Source of the DNA: an uncultured Lysobacterales bacterium
Lineage (GTDB): Bacteria; Pseudomonadota; Gammaproteobacteria; Xanthomonadales; SZUA-36
Direction of reading: 5' to 3'
Length of the DNA: 5,003 bases
NCBI GenBank assembly: GCA_937995275.1
Contig: CALKKN010000258.1
Location: forward strand, 1-5,003
A program made the translations under genes and the position numbers. Positions 4,575 through 5,003 of the stretch are shown here, one piece after another. The notes under the pieces were generated by a model, which did no database searches, was not told where the DNA came from, and saw nothing but the letters and a program-made list of their open reading frames with translations. How positions within the stretch are numbered: position 1 is the first letter of the stretch; every line of letters begins with the position of its first letter.

Positions 4575-5003
4575 GCCGTCTTCCGATCGGGCGGCGCGGT
4601 ACCGGTCGCCTCGGTGAGTTGCCCGAATGCATCGTCCAGGTATGCGGCCAGCAACGGCAGATCCGGAACCGCGGTTCGCCCCGCGATCAGGCCGAAAAAC
4701 AGCGTACCGGCGAAACTGCAGCAGGTGACGTTCAACGCCGTCATCGGCGGCAGGGTACTGACCGGATAGATGGCGAGCGCCTCGGCTCCCCTCAGGTAGC
4801 GTCTGACGCGCGAACCCGGGACGTTGGAGATCACCACGTTGTTGACCGGCGGCAGGAAGCGGCCAAGGCTCAGCAATTCCTCCACCTGCGAAAAGAGGGC
4901 GACGAGCAGGCTGTAATACTGCACGGCGGCCTTCGAGGCGCCGGAAAACACTTCACGGGCCGTGCCGATAGACTCCTTCACCTCGGCCAGCGACGTCAAC
5001 GCA
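4571..5003 (-). CDS. Wax ester synthase/diacylglycerol acyltransferase (WS/DGAT) family, C-terminal part (cut by window end)
   Basis: The frame is open to the right edge and gives 143 complete codons of a protein that begins outside the window; a TTG at 4999 is only an internal codon. The visible part matches the C-terminal domain of WS/DGAT enzymes. NNVVISNVPGS (about 54-64 of the fragment) is the conserved N-x4-SNVPGP-like motif. It is followed by YPVSTLPPMTALNVTCCSFAGTLFFGL (about 79-105) and VPDLPLLAAYL (112-122). Family members join fatty acyl-CoA to long-chain alcohols or diacylglycerol to make storage wax esters or triacylglycerol, at the membrane or on lipid bodies. The catalytic HHxxxDG motif lies in the N-terminal half, outside the window, so activity cannot be judged. 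The TGA stop shares bases with the nitroreductase ATG. Some family members have no storage-lipid role, so the product is left open. Confidence 0.88.
   Translation of the reverse strand, partial: ALTSLAEVKESIGTAREVFSGASKAAVQYYSLLVALFSQVEELLSLGRFLPPVNNVVISNVPGSRVRRYLRGAEALAIYPVSTLPPMTALNVTCCSFAGTLFFGLIAGRTAVPDLPLLAAYLDDAFGQLTEATGTAPPDRKTA

Noticed and set aside
3712..4632. A 306-codon minus-strand open frame across the nitroreductase gene and the REP array, ending in TGA over the nadA ATG
   Set aside because: It is Arg/Pro/Gly-rich out-of-frame translation of the nitroreductase gene plus repeat sequence. The overlap with the nadA start is tempting as coupling, but the frame has no family resemblance and the true frame is clearly the flavoenzyme.

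Overview
The window carries six protein-coding genes, four complete and two cut by its ends, from a GC-rich bacterial chromosome. The likely source is a gammaproteobacterium. The evidence is a long-form quinolinate synthase very close in sequence to the enterobacterial NadA, an Lrp/AsnC regulator divergent from a sulfur amino-acid PLP enzyme, and many copies of a GTGGGAGCGGC-type REP repeat of the kind seen in Pseudomonas, Xanthomonadales and related lineages. A wax ester synthase/DGAT (WS/DGAT) homologue fits an environmental or marine lineage. The genus cannot be resolved from the sequence alone.

Layout, left to right. (1) 1-325, minus: start of a small multi-pass membrane protein of unknown function, cut by the left end. 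(2) 423-526: tandem half-repeats leading into an inverted REP pair. (3) 523-1008, minus: Lrp/AsnC regulator. (4) 1009-1159: AT-rich divergent promoter region with several inverted repeats, a probable operator. (5) 1160-2461, plus: Cys/Met-metabolism PLP enzyme (cystathionine gamma-synthase / methionine gamma-lyase superfamily). (6) 2471-2669: nested palindromic element of about 200 bp between convergent genes. (7) 2666-3715, minus: nadA. (8) 3722-3750: probable nadA promoter. (9) 3775-3903: inverted REP pair plus tandem half-repeats. (10) 3900-4574, minus: nitroreductase-family flavoenzyme. (11) 4571-5003, minus: C-terminal part of a WS/DGAT-type acyltransferase, cut by the right end and overlapping the nitroreductase start by 4 bp.

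Two functional units stand out. The Lrp-type regulator and the PLP enzyme form a divergent regulator/catabolic-enzyme pair, the arrangement known for the mdeR-mdeA methionine-degradation locus of Pseudomonas putida, although key residues suggest the enzyme is not a canonical methionine gamma-lyase. The acyltransferase and nitroreductase look translationally coupled. nadA appears to be a separate unit for NAD synthesis, with its own promoter.

I found no defence island, CRISPR array, prophage, RNA gene or other obviously new multi-gene system. The most distinctive material is the repeat family. It is found only at gene 3' ends, and on the minus strand it supplies the TAG stop codon of three consecutive genes at the same position in the repeat. 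One copy is expanded into a complex palindrome.
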